Positions 8,944 through 18,212 of a DNA stretch of 64,000 bases are shown here, piece after piece. The translations under genes and the position numbers were made by a program. The stretch spans positions 62,001-126,000 of the forward strand of contig NZ_FOOG01000006.1 in NCBI RefSeq assembly GCF_900113125.1. The letters are read 5' to 3'. Origin of the DNA: Halobacillus alkaliphilus. Its GTDB lineage: Bacteria; Bacillota; Bacilli; Bacillales; Halobacillaceae. The notes beneath the pieces are model-generated. The model searched no databases. It was not told the DNA's origin and was given only the letters and a program-made list of their open reading frames with translations. The stretch's first letter is position 1. Every line of letters begins with the position of its first letter.

Positions 8944-9720
8944 ATGGCAAACTGTTCATCTCCTCAAGAAGAAAGACTATGGGAACTATGGACAACCAAT
9001 AAAGATGGGGAAGCTGCTAATCAATTAGTTCAGCTTTATGATTACTTAGTAAGCTACCATGTGCAGAGGATATCTGCCCACTTACCCAAAAGCGTGAGTA
9101 AGGACGATGTCAGAAGCTTAGGAATGCTCGGATTATATGATGCACTGAAGAAGTTCGACACTACAAGAGATTTAAAGTTTGATACATATGCTTCTTTCAG
9201 AATTCGCGGTTCTATTATGGACGGTTTAAGAAAAGAAGACTGGCTCCCACGCTCGGTCCGGGATCGGGCGAAAAAGATTGAGCAGATGACTGAAAAACTG
9301 GAGCAGCGTCTTCAGCGACCGGTTACGTCGGTGGAAATCGGAAAAGAATTAAATATGCCAGCGGCAGAAGTCGAAGAAACGGTAAAAGATTCGTTATATG
9401 CTAATGTTCTTTCAATGGAAGAAAGGCCGAAAGACGGGGGCGATGAACATAAAGAAGGAATTGGTTACTCGATCCCTGATGAACAGACAATGACTCCTTC
9501 TGCATCAATGATCCAGGGTGAGAACTATCAAGAGCTCGCGACTCAAATTCAAAAACTTAATGAGAAGGAACAATTGGTGATAAGTTTATTTTACACTGAG
9601 GAACTTACACTGACGGAAATTGGCGAAGTGCTTAACTTAACTACTTCAAGAATCTCTCAAATACACGCAAAGGCCATATTTAAGCTAAAAGCCGCATTAA
9701 GTGATATGATGAACGCTTAA
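8944..9720 (+). CDS. sigD: Motility sigma factor SigD (FliA type)
   Basis: SigD directs RNA polymerase to late flagellar, chemotaxis and autolysin genes. The 258-residue protein has sigma region 2 (about 20-100, including FDTYASFRIRGSIMDGLRKEDWLPRS in two adjoining parts), region 3 (about 105-165) and region 4 with the helix-turn-helix LTLTEIGEVLNLTTSRISQIHAKA near the C-terminus. Start ATG 8944 sits 6 bases after GGGAGG; an upstream in-frame start at 8914 has no ribosome site. All regions are intact despite the damage around it. Confidence 0.96.
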   Translation: MANCSSPQEERLWELWTTNKDGEAANQLVQLYDYLVSYHVQRISAHLPKSVSKDDVRSLGMLGLYDALKKFDTTRDLKFDTYASFRIRGSIMDGLRKEDWLPRSVRDRAKKIEQMTEKLEQRLQRPVTSVEIGKELNMPAAEVEETVKDSLYANVLSMEERPKDGGDEHKEGIGYSIPDEQTMTPSASMIQGENYQELATQIQKLNEKEQLVISLFYTEELTLTEIGEVLNLTTSRISQIHAKAIFKLKAALSDMMNA

Positions 9721-9739
9721 ATACAACGGGGAAAGTGTG

Positions 9740-9985
9740 GTGGGAACACAGAAAAGAAAAAAGTTTCTGTTTCTCAGGATAAGATGGAAGCTTACATATT
9801 AGCTTAAACGTTTAGAGTCTACGATTAGAGACTTAAGAGACGCTAAGGTGCAGGCAGAAGGTAAACTATTTGATAACGTACAGCTAGGGTTTGGTCATTA
9901 TGAATTCCCGGTGAAAAGTCTCTACAGCCTAGTAGAAGCTTTAATACATAAAGGTGAAATAGTCCTTCGTCCATTAACTCCATAA
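9740..9985 (+). pseudogene. Relic of a DUF342/FapA-family gene
   Basis: No intact gene lies between sigD and the swrB-like gene, but both ends of a DUF342 (FapA-type) protein can be read. The frame at 9751-9804 gives KKKVSVSQDKMEAYILA, like the N-terminal VSxDKMEAYL element of that family, and then hits a stop at 9805. From about 9803, one base out of phase, the frame gives LKRLESTIRDLRDAKV followed by a beta-helix-like tail (QAEGKLFDNVQLGFG) to the stop at 9983-9985. The long middle of the gene is missing, so this looks like an internal deletion. The family name is from remembered motifs, not a search. Confidence 0.65.
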
Positions 9986-10046
9986 ATAACCAAAAACAAA
10001 CGACAAGGTTTTACGGACCAATCGTGCACAGAAGGTGAAAATTAAG

Positions 10047-10526
10047 ATGGCCACATTCTTATTAGTCCTCAGCTTTATTATTGACGGGGTCATAATCCTT
10101 ACCCTTTTAACTATCTCTACCAGAGTTAAAAAAAACGAAGAGGTTGAAATGCGCCAGGAGGAAGTAGCTAGAGAAATTGAAGATATGTTTACATCTTATT
10201 TAATGGAAATTAAAGAAGAGAACAAACGAATGAGCGATTGGCTTCATCCCGAAAAGCATTCGATAAATGATCAGAGAACAAAGGGTGAAAAGGCAATTGC
10301 CGAAGAGGCTGTAAACTCTAAGCATTTAAAAGTTAAATCTTCAGAAGAGCAAACTAATTATTCACCACCCCTCTTTAACGAGCGGAAGGACTTTTTTGAA
10401 CGAAGTGACAACTACCGAATTTTAGAGTTAAGAAGGGTTGGATATTCTGTAGATGAGATCGCGAAGAAATTAGACAGAGGAAAAACAGAAATTGAACTAT
10501 TTATTAAATTTCAGCAAAAACATTAG
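10047..10526 (+). CDS. SwrB/YlxL-like protein (DUF6115)
   Basis: This 159-residue protein lies where B. subtilis has swrB (ylxL), a swarming-motility factor that helps flagellar basal-body maturation. It has one N-terminal membrane segment (about residues 1-23), a coiled-coil-prone charged middle (KKNEEVEMRQEEVAREIEDM), and a C-terminal helix-turn-helix-like element (GYSVDEIAKKLDRGKTEIEL) typical of the family. Start ATG 10047 follows GAAGGTG by 9 bases; GTG 10035 is part of that site. The match is by position and layout, since this family diverges strongly, so I leave the symbol empty. Confidence 0.75.
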   Translation: MATFLLVLSFIIDGVIILTLLTISTRVKKNEEVEMRQEEVAREIEDMFTSYLMEIKEENKRMSDWLHPEKHSINDQRTKGEKAIAEEAVNSKHLKVKSSEEQTNYSPPLFNERKDFFERSDNYRILELRRVGYSVDEIAKKLDRGKTEIELFIKFQQKH

Positions 10527-10535
10527 GTGAAAAAC

Positions 10536-10564
10536 TTGATAGAGCTACGATGGTATGGTATATT
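10536..10564 (+). promoter_or_regulatory. Predicted sigma-A promoter for rpsB
   Basis: TTGATA (10536-10541) and TATATT (10559-10564) are separated by 17 bases. The site begins just after the swrB-like gene stop and would give a leader of about 115 bases before rpsB. It separates the ribosomal gene from the motility operon. Confidence 0.6.
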
Positions 10565-10686
10565 TACTGTCGGTGTCAATACACACGTCTTTGGATTCTT
10601 TTATAGGTTGCTCTTCCAAAAGAGTTTGTAAAAGAAAATGATAAAGGCGGAGGATACTAAAAATAAACCAAACAGGAGGAACAATT

Positions 10687-11424
10687 ATGTCTGTAATTTC
10701 TATGAAACAGCTTTTAGAAGCTGGTGTTCATTTTGGACACCAAACCCGTCGCTGGAACCCGAAGATGAAAAAATATATCTTCACGGAGCGTAACGGAATT
10801 TATATCATCGACCTTCAGAAAACCGTTAAGAAGGTAGATGAAGCATTCAACTATGTGAAAGATGTAGCCGCTGATGGTGGTAACATTCTTTTCGTAGGTA
10901 CTAAAAAACAAGCCCAGGATACTGTACGTGACGAAGCAACTCGTTGCGGTATGTACTACATCAACCAGCGTTGGTTGGGCGGAACTCTTACAAACTTCGA
11001 AACAATCCGTAAGCGTATCAATCGTCTGAAAGATATTGAGCGTATGGAAGAGGACGGTACAACAGACGTACTTCCTAAAAAAGAAGTTGTTGACATGCTT
11101 AAAGAAAAAGATCGTCTAGTTAAATTCCTAGGTGGTATTAAAGAAATGAAGAGTCTTCCAGATGCAATGTTTATTATCGATCCACGGAAAGAGCGCATTG
11201 CGATTGCGGAAGCTCATAAATTGGACATTCCTGTTGTGGGAATTGTGGACACAAACTGTGACCCGGATGAAATTGATTACGTTATCCCAGCAAACGATGA
11301 CGCAATCCGTGCCGTTAAATTGCTTACTTCTAAAATGGCAGATGCCGTTCTTGAAGCTAAGCAAGGGGAAGAAACTGAAGTTACAGAAGAAGTAGAAGCT
11401 CAAGTAGAAGCTGCTAAAGAGTAA
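10687..11424 (+). CDS. rpsB: 30S ribosomal protein S2
   Basis: S2 binds late to the 30S subunit and is needed for S1/mRNA docking where S1 exists. The 245-residue protein starts [22 protein letters not shown] and contains the signature [11 protein letters not shown] and the internal [12 protein letters not shown], with an acidic C-terminal tail ([15 protein letters not shown]). GGAGGA precedes the ATG by 7 bases. A terminator separates it from tsf, as is common for this pair, probably giving more S2 mRNA than tsf readthrough. Confidence 0.98.
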   Translation: MSVISMKQLLEAGVHFGHQTRRWNPKMKKYIFTERNGIYIIDLQKTVKKVDEAFNYVKDVAADGGNILFVGTKKQAQDTVRDEATRCGMYYINQRWLGGTLTNFETIRKRINRLKDIERMEEDGTTDVLPKKEVVDMLKEKDRLVKFLGGIKEMKSLPDAMFIIDPRKERIAIAEAHKLDIPVVGIVDTNCDPDEIDYVIPANDDAIRAVKLLTSKMADAVLEAKQGEETEVTEEVEAQVEAAKE

Positions 11425-11435
11425 TGAAGTTTCAG

Positions 11436-11473
11436 GAGGTGATAAGGGGGAATTCCTTTTATCACCTTTTTTA
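11436..11473 (+). terminator. Intrinsic terminator after rpsB
   Basis: The arms AGGTGATAAGGGG and CCTTTTATCACCT pair (with G-T wobbles) around a short loop and run into TTTTTT. It lies between rpsB and tsf and probably attenuates transcription into tsf. Confidence 0.8.
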
Positions 11474-11550
11474 AAGAAGAAATGCGCCTGGACTTCGGTG
11501 CAAGGTGCTAAACATAATAAATTTAGTTCAACTCATAAGGAGGCTTTACA

Positions 11551-12435
11551 ATGGCTGTAAACGCTAAAATGGTAAAAGAACTTCGTGAAAAAACTGGTGC
11601 TGGAATGATGGATTGTAAGAAAGCACTAACTGAAACAGATGGAAACATGGAAGAAGCAATGGCTTGGCTTCGTGAAAAAGGAATTTCCAAAGCACAGAAA
11701 AAAGCAGACCGTGTAGCTGCTGAAGGTGCAGCCGCAATTGAAATCTCAGGTAACACAGCTGTTCTTTTCGAAGTAAACTGTGAAACAGATTTCGTAACAA
11801 AAAACGATCAGTTTAAAAAATTGCTTCAAGAACTTGGACAGCACCTTGTGAATCAAAAACCAGCAACAGTTGAAGAAGCTCTTGAGCAGAAACTTCATGG
11901 TGAAGGCGAAGTACTAAGCAGCTATATTACAGACGTAGTAGCTAAAATCGGCGAGAAGATCTCCCTGCGCCGCTTCTCTATCCAGGAGAAAACTGATAAT
12001 GACGCTTTTGGTGCTTATCTTCACATGGGCGGTAACATTGGTGTTCTTACTGTACTTGAAGGTTCTACAGATGAAGCTGCAGCGAAAGATGTAGCTATGC
12101 ACATTGCAGCTGTAAATCCTCGTTATGTTTCTACAGACGCTATTCCTGAGGAAGAAATCAACAGTGAGCGCGAAATGCTCAAAACTCAGGCGCTTAATGA
12201 AGGAAAGCCTGAAAATATCGTTGAGAAAATGGTAGAAGGACGTTTGAATAAATTCTTCCAGGAGATTTGCTTACTTGAGCAGGACTTTGTTAAAGATCCT
12301 GATCAAAAAGTGAAGCAGTTCGTCAAATCTTCCGGCGGATCTGTTAATTCCTTCCAACGCTTTGAAGTAGGCGAAGGAATGCAGAAACGTGAAGAAAACT
12401 TTGCTGATGAAGTAATGAGCCAAGTTAAAAAATAA
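11551..12435 (+). CDS. tsf: Elongation factor Ts
   Basis: EF-Ts is the nucleotide exchange factor for EF-Tu. The 294-residue protein begins with a UBA-like domain ([19 protein letters not shown]) and contains the highly conserved core [13 protein letters not shown] (about residues 79-91) that contacts EF-Tu, then the coiled-coil region and C-terminal module. AAGGAGG lies 7 bases before the ATG. It is flanked by terminators on both sides. Confidence 0.98.
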   Translation: MAVNAKMVKELREKTGAGMMDCKKALTETDGNMEEAMAWLREKGISKAQKKADRVAAEGAAAIEISGNTAVLFEVNCETDFVTKNDQFKKLLQELGQHLVNQKPATVEEALEQKLHGEGEVLSSYITDVVAKIGEKISLRRFSIQEKTDNDAFGAYLHMGGNIGVLTVLEGSTDEAAAKDVAMHIAAVNPRYVSTDAIPEEEINSEREMLKTQALNEGKPENIVEKMVEGRLNKFFQEICLLEQDFVKDPDQKVKQFVKSSGGSVNSFQRFEVGEGMQKREENFADEVMSQVKK

Positions 12436-12446
12436 TGACTGCTGAA

Positions 12447-12479
12447 GATAGGGGACACACATGACGTGTTCCCTATTTT
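12447..12479 (+). terminator. Intrinsic terminator after tsf
   Basis: ATAGGGGACAC and GTGTTCCCTAT form a stem around a short loop, followed by TTT. It lies 12 bases after the tsf stop. Confidence 0.75.
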
Positions 12480-12549
12480 CAAAGGCTACATATCGCTAAC
12501 AATTTGTAGCAGACCAACTTAAAGAATAGCAATTACACGGGAGGTTACT

Positions 12550-13272
12550 ATGACTACTGCTCGTTATCGTCGTATTGTACTGAAACTCAGCGGAGAAGCT
12601 TTGAGCGGCGAAGCTGGTTTCGGACTTGAACCAAGTATTATCCAATCTGTTTCACGTCAAGTGAAAGAAGTGGCCGAGCTCGGTGTAGAAATTGCGGTGG
12701 TTGTCGGTGGCGGCAACATCTGGCGCGGAAAAGTAGGCAGTGAAATGGGTATGGATCGTGCCAATGCCGATTATATGGGAATGCTGGCTACTGTAATGAA
12801 TTCTCTTGCCTTGCAGGACAGTTTAGAGAACCAGGGCATCCCGACCCGTGTTCAAACTTCTATTGAAATGAGACAAGTAGCCGAGCCTTATATTAGACGT
12901 AAAGCTATACGTCATTTAGAAAAGAAGCGCGTTGTTATTTTTGCGGCAGGAACCGGAAACCCATATTTTTCAACAGATACCACGGCAGCGCTGAGAGCAG
13001 CCGAGGTAGAAGCGGATGTTATTCTTATGGCAAAGAATAATGTGGACGGCGTATATAACGCCGACCCTAAACTGAATGAAGATGCAACTAAATACGACCA
13101 ACTCTCCTACATGGATGTTTTAAATGAGGGGCTTGGAGTCATGGACTCAACCGCATCATCATTATGTATGGACAATGATATTGATTTACTGGTATTCTCT
13201 ATTACAGAGGAAGGTAATATCAAGAAAGCCGTAATGGGCGAAAATATTGGAACGATTGTAAGGGGGAAATAA
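12550..13272 (+). CDS. pyrH: Uridylate kinase
   Basis: PyrH phosphorylates UMP to UDP with ATP. The 240-residue protein of the amino-acid kinase fold has the N-terminal [19 protein letters not shown], the UMP-site segment [20 protein letters not shown] and the ATP-site [18 protein letters not shown] lies 8 bases before the ATG. It is 2 bases from frr, and the two are likely cotranscribed. Confidence 0.97.
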   Translation: MTTARYRRIVLKLSGEALSGEAGFGLEPSIIQSVSRQVKEVAELGVEIAVVVGGGNIWRGKVGSEMGMDRANADYMGMLATVMNSLALQDSLENQGIPTRVQTSIEMRQVAEPYIRRKAIRHLEKKRVVIFAAGTGNPYFSTDTTAALRAAEVEADVILMAKNNVDGVYNADPKLNEDATKYDQLSYMDVLNEGLGVMDSTASSLCMDNDIDLLVFSITEEGNIKKAVMGENIGTIVRGK

Positions 13273-13274
13273 TC

Positions 13275-13832
13275 ATGTCTAAAGCAGTGATTAATGAGAC
13301 AAATCAACAAATGGAACAAGCCGTACAAGCTTTTTCTCGACAGCTTGCTACTGTAAGAGCAGGCCGTGCAAACCCGGCTATTCTGGACAATGTATATGTA
13401 GACTATTATGGTGCTGCAACACCTTTGAACCAGTTGGCTCAAGTAGGCGCACCAGAGCCTCGCTTGTTGGTTATTACTCCATATGATAAATCAGCAATTG
13501 CGGAGATTGAAAAAGCAATTCAGAAAGCAGACCTTGGGTTGTCTCCTTCCAGTGATGGTAATGTCGTTCGTATTAACATTCCAGCTTTAACTGAAGAACG
13601 TCGTAAAGACTTAGCTAAAGTAGTTGGTAAATATACGGAAGAAGCAAAAGTACAGGTTCGAAACATTCGTCGTGAATCCAACGATCGTTTGAAAAAACTT
13701 GAAAAAGAGGGAGAACTAACTGAAGATGATCTCCGTTCCTATCATGATGACGTGCAGAAAACTACGGACAAGCACGTCGAGAAAATCGATCAGTTGGCTA
13801 AAACGAAAGAAGAAGAGATCATGGAAGTATAA
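13275..13832 (+). CDS. frr: Ribosome recycling factor
   Basis: Frr splits post-termination ribosomes together with EF-G. The 185-residue protein has the standard length and the conserved [21 protein letters not shown] segment (written here in two parts: [12 protein letters not shown] and DNVYVDYYG), plus the C-terminal long helices rich in Lys and Glu. It starts at ATG 13275, two bases after pyrH with its ribosome site inside the pyrH end (AGGGGG). A strong terminator follows. Confidence 0.97.
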   Translation: MSKAVINETNQQMEQAVQAFSRQLATVRAGRANPAILDNVYVDYYGAATPLNQLAQVGAPEPRLLVITPYDKSAIAEIEKAIQKADLGLSPSSDGNVVRINIPALTEERRKDLAKVVGKYTEEAKVQVRNIRRESNDRLKKLEKEGELTEDDLRSYHDDVQKTTDKHVEKIDQLAKTKEEEIMEV

Positions 13833-13865
13833 TCTGCTTCATTTTCAGATATGCCAATAGGTATA

Positions 13866-13905
13866 AAAAGCCGCGCTGTAGATGTTAGGCAGCGCGGCTT
13901 TTTAT
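13866..13905 (+). terminator. Intrinsic terminator after frr
   Basis: GCCGCGCTG and CAGCGCGGC form a G+C-rich stem, preceded by AAAAA and followed by TTTTT. It is one of the strongest terminators in the window. Confidence 0.9.
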
Positions 13906-14039
13906 GTTAAGGCAGCAGTTTTTGAGGATCAAAAAACTCTTGTTCCCTAAGCGTTTAAAGAGAGAAACAATTTTCAGCCTCTACGCTTTCTTTTGCACAG
14001 GTCTTTATGTCGTGCTCAGCATGTTGTAGGATTATAGTA

Positions 14040-14045
14040 TATAAT
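14040..14045 (+). promoter_or_regulatory. Possible -10 element for uppS
   Basis: A perfect TATAAT lies 35 bases before the uppS ATG, in the 250-base gap after the frr terminator. I see no good -35 at 16-18 bases, so this is a weak call. The rest of the gap has no gene. Confidence 0.35.
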
Positions 14046-14079
14046 AGAAAGATGGAAGAAACGGACTGGAGGATCAAGT

Positions 14080-14847
14080 ATGCCACTCAAGTTTCCATTT
14101 ACAAAAAACAAGAAAGAAATTAAGCCACAGCCTCTAGGTCTTGAACAAAGCCATTTGCCCCAGCATGTAGCGATTATCATGGACGGAAATGGACGTTGGG
14201 CTAAAAACCGTAATATGCCGCGAATTGCCGGCCATAAAGAAGGAATGGGCGTGGTTAAAAAAATTGTACGTCATGCGTCAGATATTGGGGTCAAAGTTTT
14301 AACGCTTTATGCATTTTCTACTGAAAACTGGAAACGCCCTAAAAATGAAGTTGATTTCTTGATGAAATTACCTGTAGATTTTCTAAATACATATTTGCCA
14401 GAACTCATTGAGAGAAATGTCCAAGTCAGGACAATTGGTGATTTTAACGTTCTGCCTCCCCATACAAAAAAAGCAGTTCAGGAAGCTACAGAGAAGACTA
14501 AGCATAATGATGGGCTTATTCTAAATTTCGCCTTAAACTATGGCAGTCGTTATGAAATGATCAATGCAGTGAAGCAAATAGCTGCTCAAGTAGAAGAGGG
14601 AGAACTAAGCAGTGAAGATATCAACGAAGAATTATTCACTTCTAATCTGTACACATGTGAATTAATTGAGCCTGATTTATTAATTCGGACAAGTGGGGAA
14701 CAGCGTTTAAGCAACTTTTTATTATGGCAGTTAGCTTATGCAGAATTCTGGTTCACTGAAGTTTACTGGCCTGATTTTGATGAGAGCCATTTCGAAAAGG
14801 CGCTACTAGATTACCAAAAAAGGAAACGTCGTTATGGCGGAGTATAA
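14080..14847 (+). CDS. uppS: Undecaprenyl diphosphate synthase
   Basis: UppS adds eight isopentenyl units to farnesyl diphosphate to make the C55 lipid carrier for peptidoglycan and teichoic acid synthesis. The 255-residue cis-prenyltransferase has the catalytic Asp in IIMDGNGRWA, the TLYAFSTENWKRP segment, and the C-terminal RTSGEQRLSNFLLWQLAYAE diphosphate site. GGAGG precedes the ATG. cdsA and dxr follow closely, grouping lipid carrier, phospholipid and isoprenoid steps. Confidence 0.97.
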   Translation: MPLKFPFTKNKKEIKPQPLGLEQSHLPQHVAIIMDGNGRWAKNRNMPRIAGHKEGMGVVKKIVRHASDIGVKVLTLYAFSTENWKRPKNEVDFLMKLPVDFLNTYLPELIERNVQVRTIGDFNVLPPHTKKAVQEATEKTKHNDGLILNFALNYGSRYEMINAVKQIAAQVEEGELSSEDINEELFTSNLYTCELIEPDLLIRTSGEQRLSNFLLWQLAYAEFWFTEVYWPDFDESHFEKALLDYQKRKRRYGGV

Positions 14848-14863
14848 GGTGTGAACGTATGTT

Positions 14864-15664
14864 ATGAAACAACGGACAATAACGGCCGTAGTTGCGGCCT
14901 TGATTTTTTTACCGATCGTTATGACCGGTGGAATACCATTCAGAATATTTATTTATATCATTGCAAGTATTGCTCTACTGGAGCTTGTAAGAATGAAGAA
15001 AATCTCACGTTACTCTGTACCGTCTGGGCTGGGCTTGTTATTAATGTGGGCTCTTATGTTTCCCTACAGGGACCTCGGTGCTTATATGAATCCGGAAGAT
15101 TTAATTACAAAATCGGAAATTACGCTACTGGCTGTTCTAGTACTGCTTAGCTACACCGTCCTTGTTAAAAACCGTTTTACTTTTGATGACGCCGGATTCT
15201 TACTATTATCAGCTATCTATATAGGTATGGGTTTTAATTATTTAATCGAAACGCGTGAAGCAGACCTTTCTTATATTTTCTTTGCTTTGTTTGTAGTTTG
15301 GTCTACAGATACGGGTGCCTATGTTTTTGGAAGAACTTTTGGAAAACACAAATTATGGCCGCAGATTAGTCCTAAAAAAACAATTGAAGGTTCCGTAGGC
15401 GGTATCCTTCTTGCTGTTTTGGTAGCAATAATTTTCCAGTTAATTGCTCCACTGAATCATTCTCTTTTCATCGTCATTCTCGTTACTATACTCGTTTCGA
15501 TAGCGGGCCAGATTGGAGATTTAGTGGAATCGGCGTTCAAACGTCACTATGCGGTTAAAGATTCGGGGAAAATCCTCCCTGGACATGGTGGAGTACTTGA
15601 TCGGTTTGACAGTTTGATATTCATTCTGCCAATTCTTCACCTCATTAATTTCATCTCAATATAG
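14864..15664 (+). CDS. cdsA: Phosphatidate cytidylyltransferase CdsA
   Basis: CdsA makes CDP-diacylglycerol, the precursor of all phospholipids in these bacteria. The 266-residue integral membrane protein has about eight hydrophobic segments and the family signature near the C-terminus ([19 protein letters not shown]), preceded by [20 protein letters not shown] and [12 protein letters not shown]. The CDP-diacylglycerol it makes feeds PgsA, encoded at 55.7 kb. It lies 16 bases after uppS. Confidence 0.96.
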   Translation: MKQRTITAVVAALIFLPIVMTGGIPFRIFIYIIASIALLELVRMKKISRYSVPSGLGLLLMWALMFPYRDLGAYMNPEDLITKSEITLLAVLVLLSYTVLVKNRFTFDDAGFLLLSAIYIGMGFNYLIETREADLSYIFFALFVVWSTDTGAYVFGRTFGKHKLWPQISPKKTIEGSVGGILLAVLVAIIFQLIAPLNHSLFIVILVTILVSIAGQIGDLVESAFKRHYAVKDSGKILPGHGGVLDRFDSLIFILPILHLINFISI

Positions 15665-15679
15665 AGAGGAGAGCGAATG

Positions 15680-16825
15680 ATGAAGCAAATAACTTTGCTT
15701 GGCGCCACAGGTTCTATTGGTTTGCAAACCCTGGATGTGCTCCGCCTGCACCCTGAAGAATTCTCCCTCCATTCTATGGCCTTTGGACGGAATATCGAAA
15801 AAGCCTTGCCACTTATCAAGGAATTTGAACCTCGCTTAATTGTTGTACAAGATGAAGAGACAAAGAAAAGTTTAGCAGGTCATGTGAGTGGAACTCCTAT
15901 TCTTACAGGAAGCGGAGGTATGATTGAAGCAAGTGTTGCAGATGAGGTGGATGTAGTAGTAAATGCTGTAATGGGAAGTATAGGTCTCCCGGCAACACTC
16001 AAAGCTATCCAGGCTAAGAAGTTAATTGCCATTGCTAACAAAGAAACTCTAGTAACTGCCGGGCATCTTGTTATGGCAGAAGCTCATAAACACAACGTAG
16101 AATTATTACCTGTGGATAGTGAACACTCCGCTATATATCAATCCTTAAATGGTGAACGAAAGGAAGACATCCATAAGTTAATTATTACGGCATCGGGTGG
16201 GAGTTTCAGGGACAACACAAGAGAAGAACTTACAGGAGTGACGGTTAAAGATGCTTTAAATCACCCAAACTGGAGTATGGGAGCAAAAATTACAATTGAC
16301 TCTGCTTCTATGATGAATAAAGGGTTAGAAGTCATTGAGGCGCATTGGCTTTTTGATGTACCTTATGACCAAATCCATGTTATTCTTCATAGAGAGAGTG
16401 TCATTCACTCTATGGTCGAGTATGTAGACGGAAGTGTCATGGCACAGCTTGGAACACCTGATATGAAGGTGCCGATCCAATATGCTTTAACATATCCTGA
16501 AAGACTGAATTTACCTATTACCAAACAGCTTAATTTAGAGGAAATCGCTACTCTGAACTTTGAGAAAATGGATTTTGAGCGCTTTCCATGTCTGAGGATG
16601 GCATACGAAGCAGGACGCGCAGGAGGATCAATGACTACTGTGTTGAATGCAGCAAATGAAGAAGCTGTTCAGCTGTTTCTAGAAGGGAAAATTTCATTTC
16701 TGGATATAGAAAAAAAGATCGAGCAATCTTTAGAAAAGCACGATCGTATTCATAACCCTGACTTGTCTACCATACTTTCTATTGACGAGGAAACCAGGAA
16801 ACGGGTCCGTTTCCATTTAAATTAA
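15680..16825 (+). CDS. dxr: 1-deoxy-D-xylulose 5-phosphate reductoisomerase
   Basis: Dxr converts 1-deoxyxylulose 5-phosphate to methylerythritol 4-phosphate with NADPH, the committed step of the non-mevalonate isoprenoid pathway that supplies UppS. The 381-residue protein has the NADPH site [16 protein letters not shown], the metal/substrate residues in [11 protein letters not shown], the ASGGSFRD loop and the [21 protein letters not shown] segment (given in two parts: HPNWSMG and [12 protein letters not shown]). ATG 15677 and 15680 are adjacent; I prefer the second. Confidence 0.97.
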   Translation: MKQITLLGATGSIGLQTLDVLRLHPEEFSLHSMAFGRNIEKALPLIKEFEPRLIVVQDEETKKSLAGHVSGTPILTGSGGMIEASVADEVDVVVNAVMGSIGLPATLKAIQAKKLIAIANKETLVTAGHLVMAEAHKHNVELLPVDSEHSAIYQSLNGERKEDIHKLIITASGGSFRDNTREELTGVTVKDALNHPNWSMGAKITIDSASMMNKGLEVIEAHWLFDVPYDQIHVILHRESVIHSMVEYVDGSVMAQLGTPDMKVPIQYALTYPERLNLPITKQLNLEEIATLNFEKMDFERFPCLRMAYEAGRAGGSMTTVLNAANEEAVQLFLEGKISFLDIEKKIEQSLEKHDRIHNPDLSTILSIDEETRKRVRFHLN

Positions 16826-16841
16826 AAGGAAGGTGCTTCAT

Positions 16842-18098
16842 TTGACTACAGTGATTGCATTTATACTCATGTTTGGACTACTAGTGTTTGTACATGAGTG
16901 GGGGCATCTGATTTTTGCCAAACGAGCTGGCATGCTTGCACGTGAATTTGCAATTGGCTTCGGGCCGAAAATATTTGCTTTCACAAAAAATGAAACATTG
17001 TACACGATTCGTCTTCTGCCTATTGGCGGGTATGTACGTGTAGCCGGCGAGGATCCTGAACTAGTTGAATTAAAGGCGGGCCATCATGTAGGTCTTGAGT
17101 TCAATGATCAAGGAAAAGTCAAGCGGATTATAGTGAATAATAAATCCAAACATCCTCATGCGCGGGTCATTGAGGTAGAAAGAGCAGACCTTGATCATCG
17201 TTTAATGATTGAAGGTTACGAAATTGATGAAGATGAGCGGTTAGCATTTGAAGTGGATCCGAAAGCTATGTTCGTCATGGACGAAAAAGAAACCCAAATC
17301 GCCCCTTACGATCGTCAATTTGCTTCTAAATCCGTTCCACAAAGAGCGATGCAGCTCTTCGCTGGGCCTCTTATGAACTTTGTACTTGCTATCGTCCTTT
17401 TTCTGATTCTTGGATTTATTCAAGGAGTCCCGTCCAATCAGGCGATACTCGGTGAAATTCAAGAAGGTTCTCCCGCAGAATCTTCAGGGCTGCAAAAAGG
17501 TGATGAAGTCATTGCGATTGATGGAGAATCCGTGAGCAGCTGGGAAGAATTCACCACTATTGTACGCAGCCACCCGGCTGAGGAAATTATGGTGACTGTA
17601 GAACGAGAGGGTCAGACCGAGCAAATAGCTGTTACTCCAGCATCCTTGGAAAATCAGGATATGAAGATTGGTCAGGTGGGAGTAGCACGTACTTTTGAAG
17701 ATTCTTTCTTTAAAAAGATTACGTTCGGCTTCACTCAAACCTATGAGTGGTCTACTCTAATATTAACAAACCTTGGTAAACTGGTGACCGGCCAATTTTC
17801 CCTCGATATGTTATCCGGCCCTGTAGGAATATATGACGCCACAGATCAGGTGGTAAAAACAGGGTTAACAAATTTCATCATGTGGACAGCGATTCTAAGC
17901 ATTAACCTCGGTATTGTAAATTTACTTCCGCTTCCAGCCCTTGATGGCGGACGCTTACTGTTCGTTGGCTTAGAAGGGGTGCGTGGAAAACCGATCGATC
18001 CTCAGAAAGAGGGGATTGTGCACTTTATCGGATTTGCTTTATTAATGTTATTAATGCTGCTTGTTACATGGAACGATATCCAACGATTATTCTTGTAA
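16842..18098 (+). CDS. rseP: Site-2 protease RseP/RasP
   Basis: This intramembrane zinc metalloprotease cuts anti-sigma factors and remnant signal peptides. The 418-residue protein has the HEWGH zinc motif in the first membrane segment (about residues 18-22), a PDZ domain (about 195-275, [19 protein letters not shown]), and the C-terminal [11 protein letters not shown] motif that supplies the third ligand. I choose TTG 16842, 8 bases after AAGGAAGG; GTG 16833 overlaps that site. As in other bacilli it follows dxr and precedes proS. Confidence 0.95.
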   Translation: MTTVIAFILMFGLLVFVHEWGHLIFAKRAGMLAREFAIGFGPKIFAFTKNETLYTIRLLPIGGYVRVAGEDPELVELKAGHHVGLEFNDQGKVKRIIVNNKSKHPHARVIEVERADLDHRLMIEGYEIDEDERLAFEVDPKAMFVMDEKETQIAPYDRQFASKSVPQRAMQLFAGPLMNFVLAIVLFLILGFIQGVPSNQAILGEIQEGSPAESSGLQKGDEVIAIDGESVSSWEEFTTIVRSHPAEEIMVTVEREGQTEQIAVTPASLENQDMKIGQVGVARTFEDSFFKKITFGFTQTYEWSTLILTNLGKLVTGQFSLDMLSGPVGIYDATDQVVKTGLTNFIMWTAILSINLGIVNLLPLPALDGGRLLFVGLEGVRGKPIDPQKEGIVHFIGFALLMLLMLLVTWNDIQRLFL

Positions 18099-18106
18099 AA
18101 TAAAGA

Positions 18107-18157
18107 GCTGGAAGCCTGTGGAGACGACAGCTCTCTTTGGCTTCCGGCTTGCTTTTT
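18107..18157 (+). terminator. Intrinsic terminator after rseP
   Basis: GCTGGAAGCC pairs with GGCTTCCGGC around a 22-base loop that itself holds a small GAGA/TCTC hairpin, and is followed by TTGCTTTTT. It separates rseP from proS. I considered a T-box leader for proS here and saw no T-box sequence. Confidence 0.75.
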
Positions 18158-18212
18158 AAGTAAATAAACCTATAAAGTAATATTATTAATTCACAGAACT
18201 GAGGTGCATCTA

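Noticed and set aside
18107-18212. Possible T-box leader for proS
   Set aside because: No T-box sequence or specifier loop was seen; the structure is a plain terminator of rseP.
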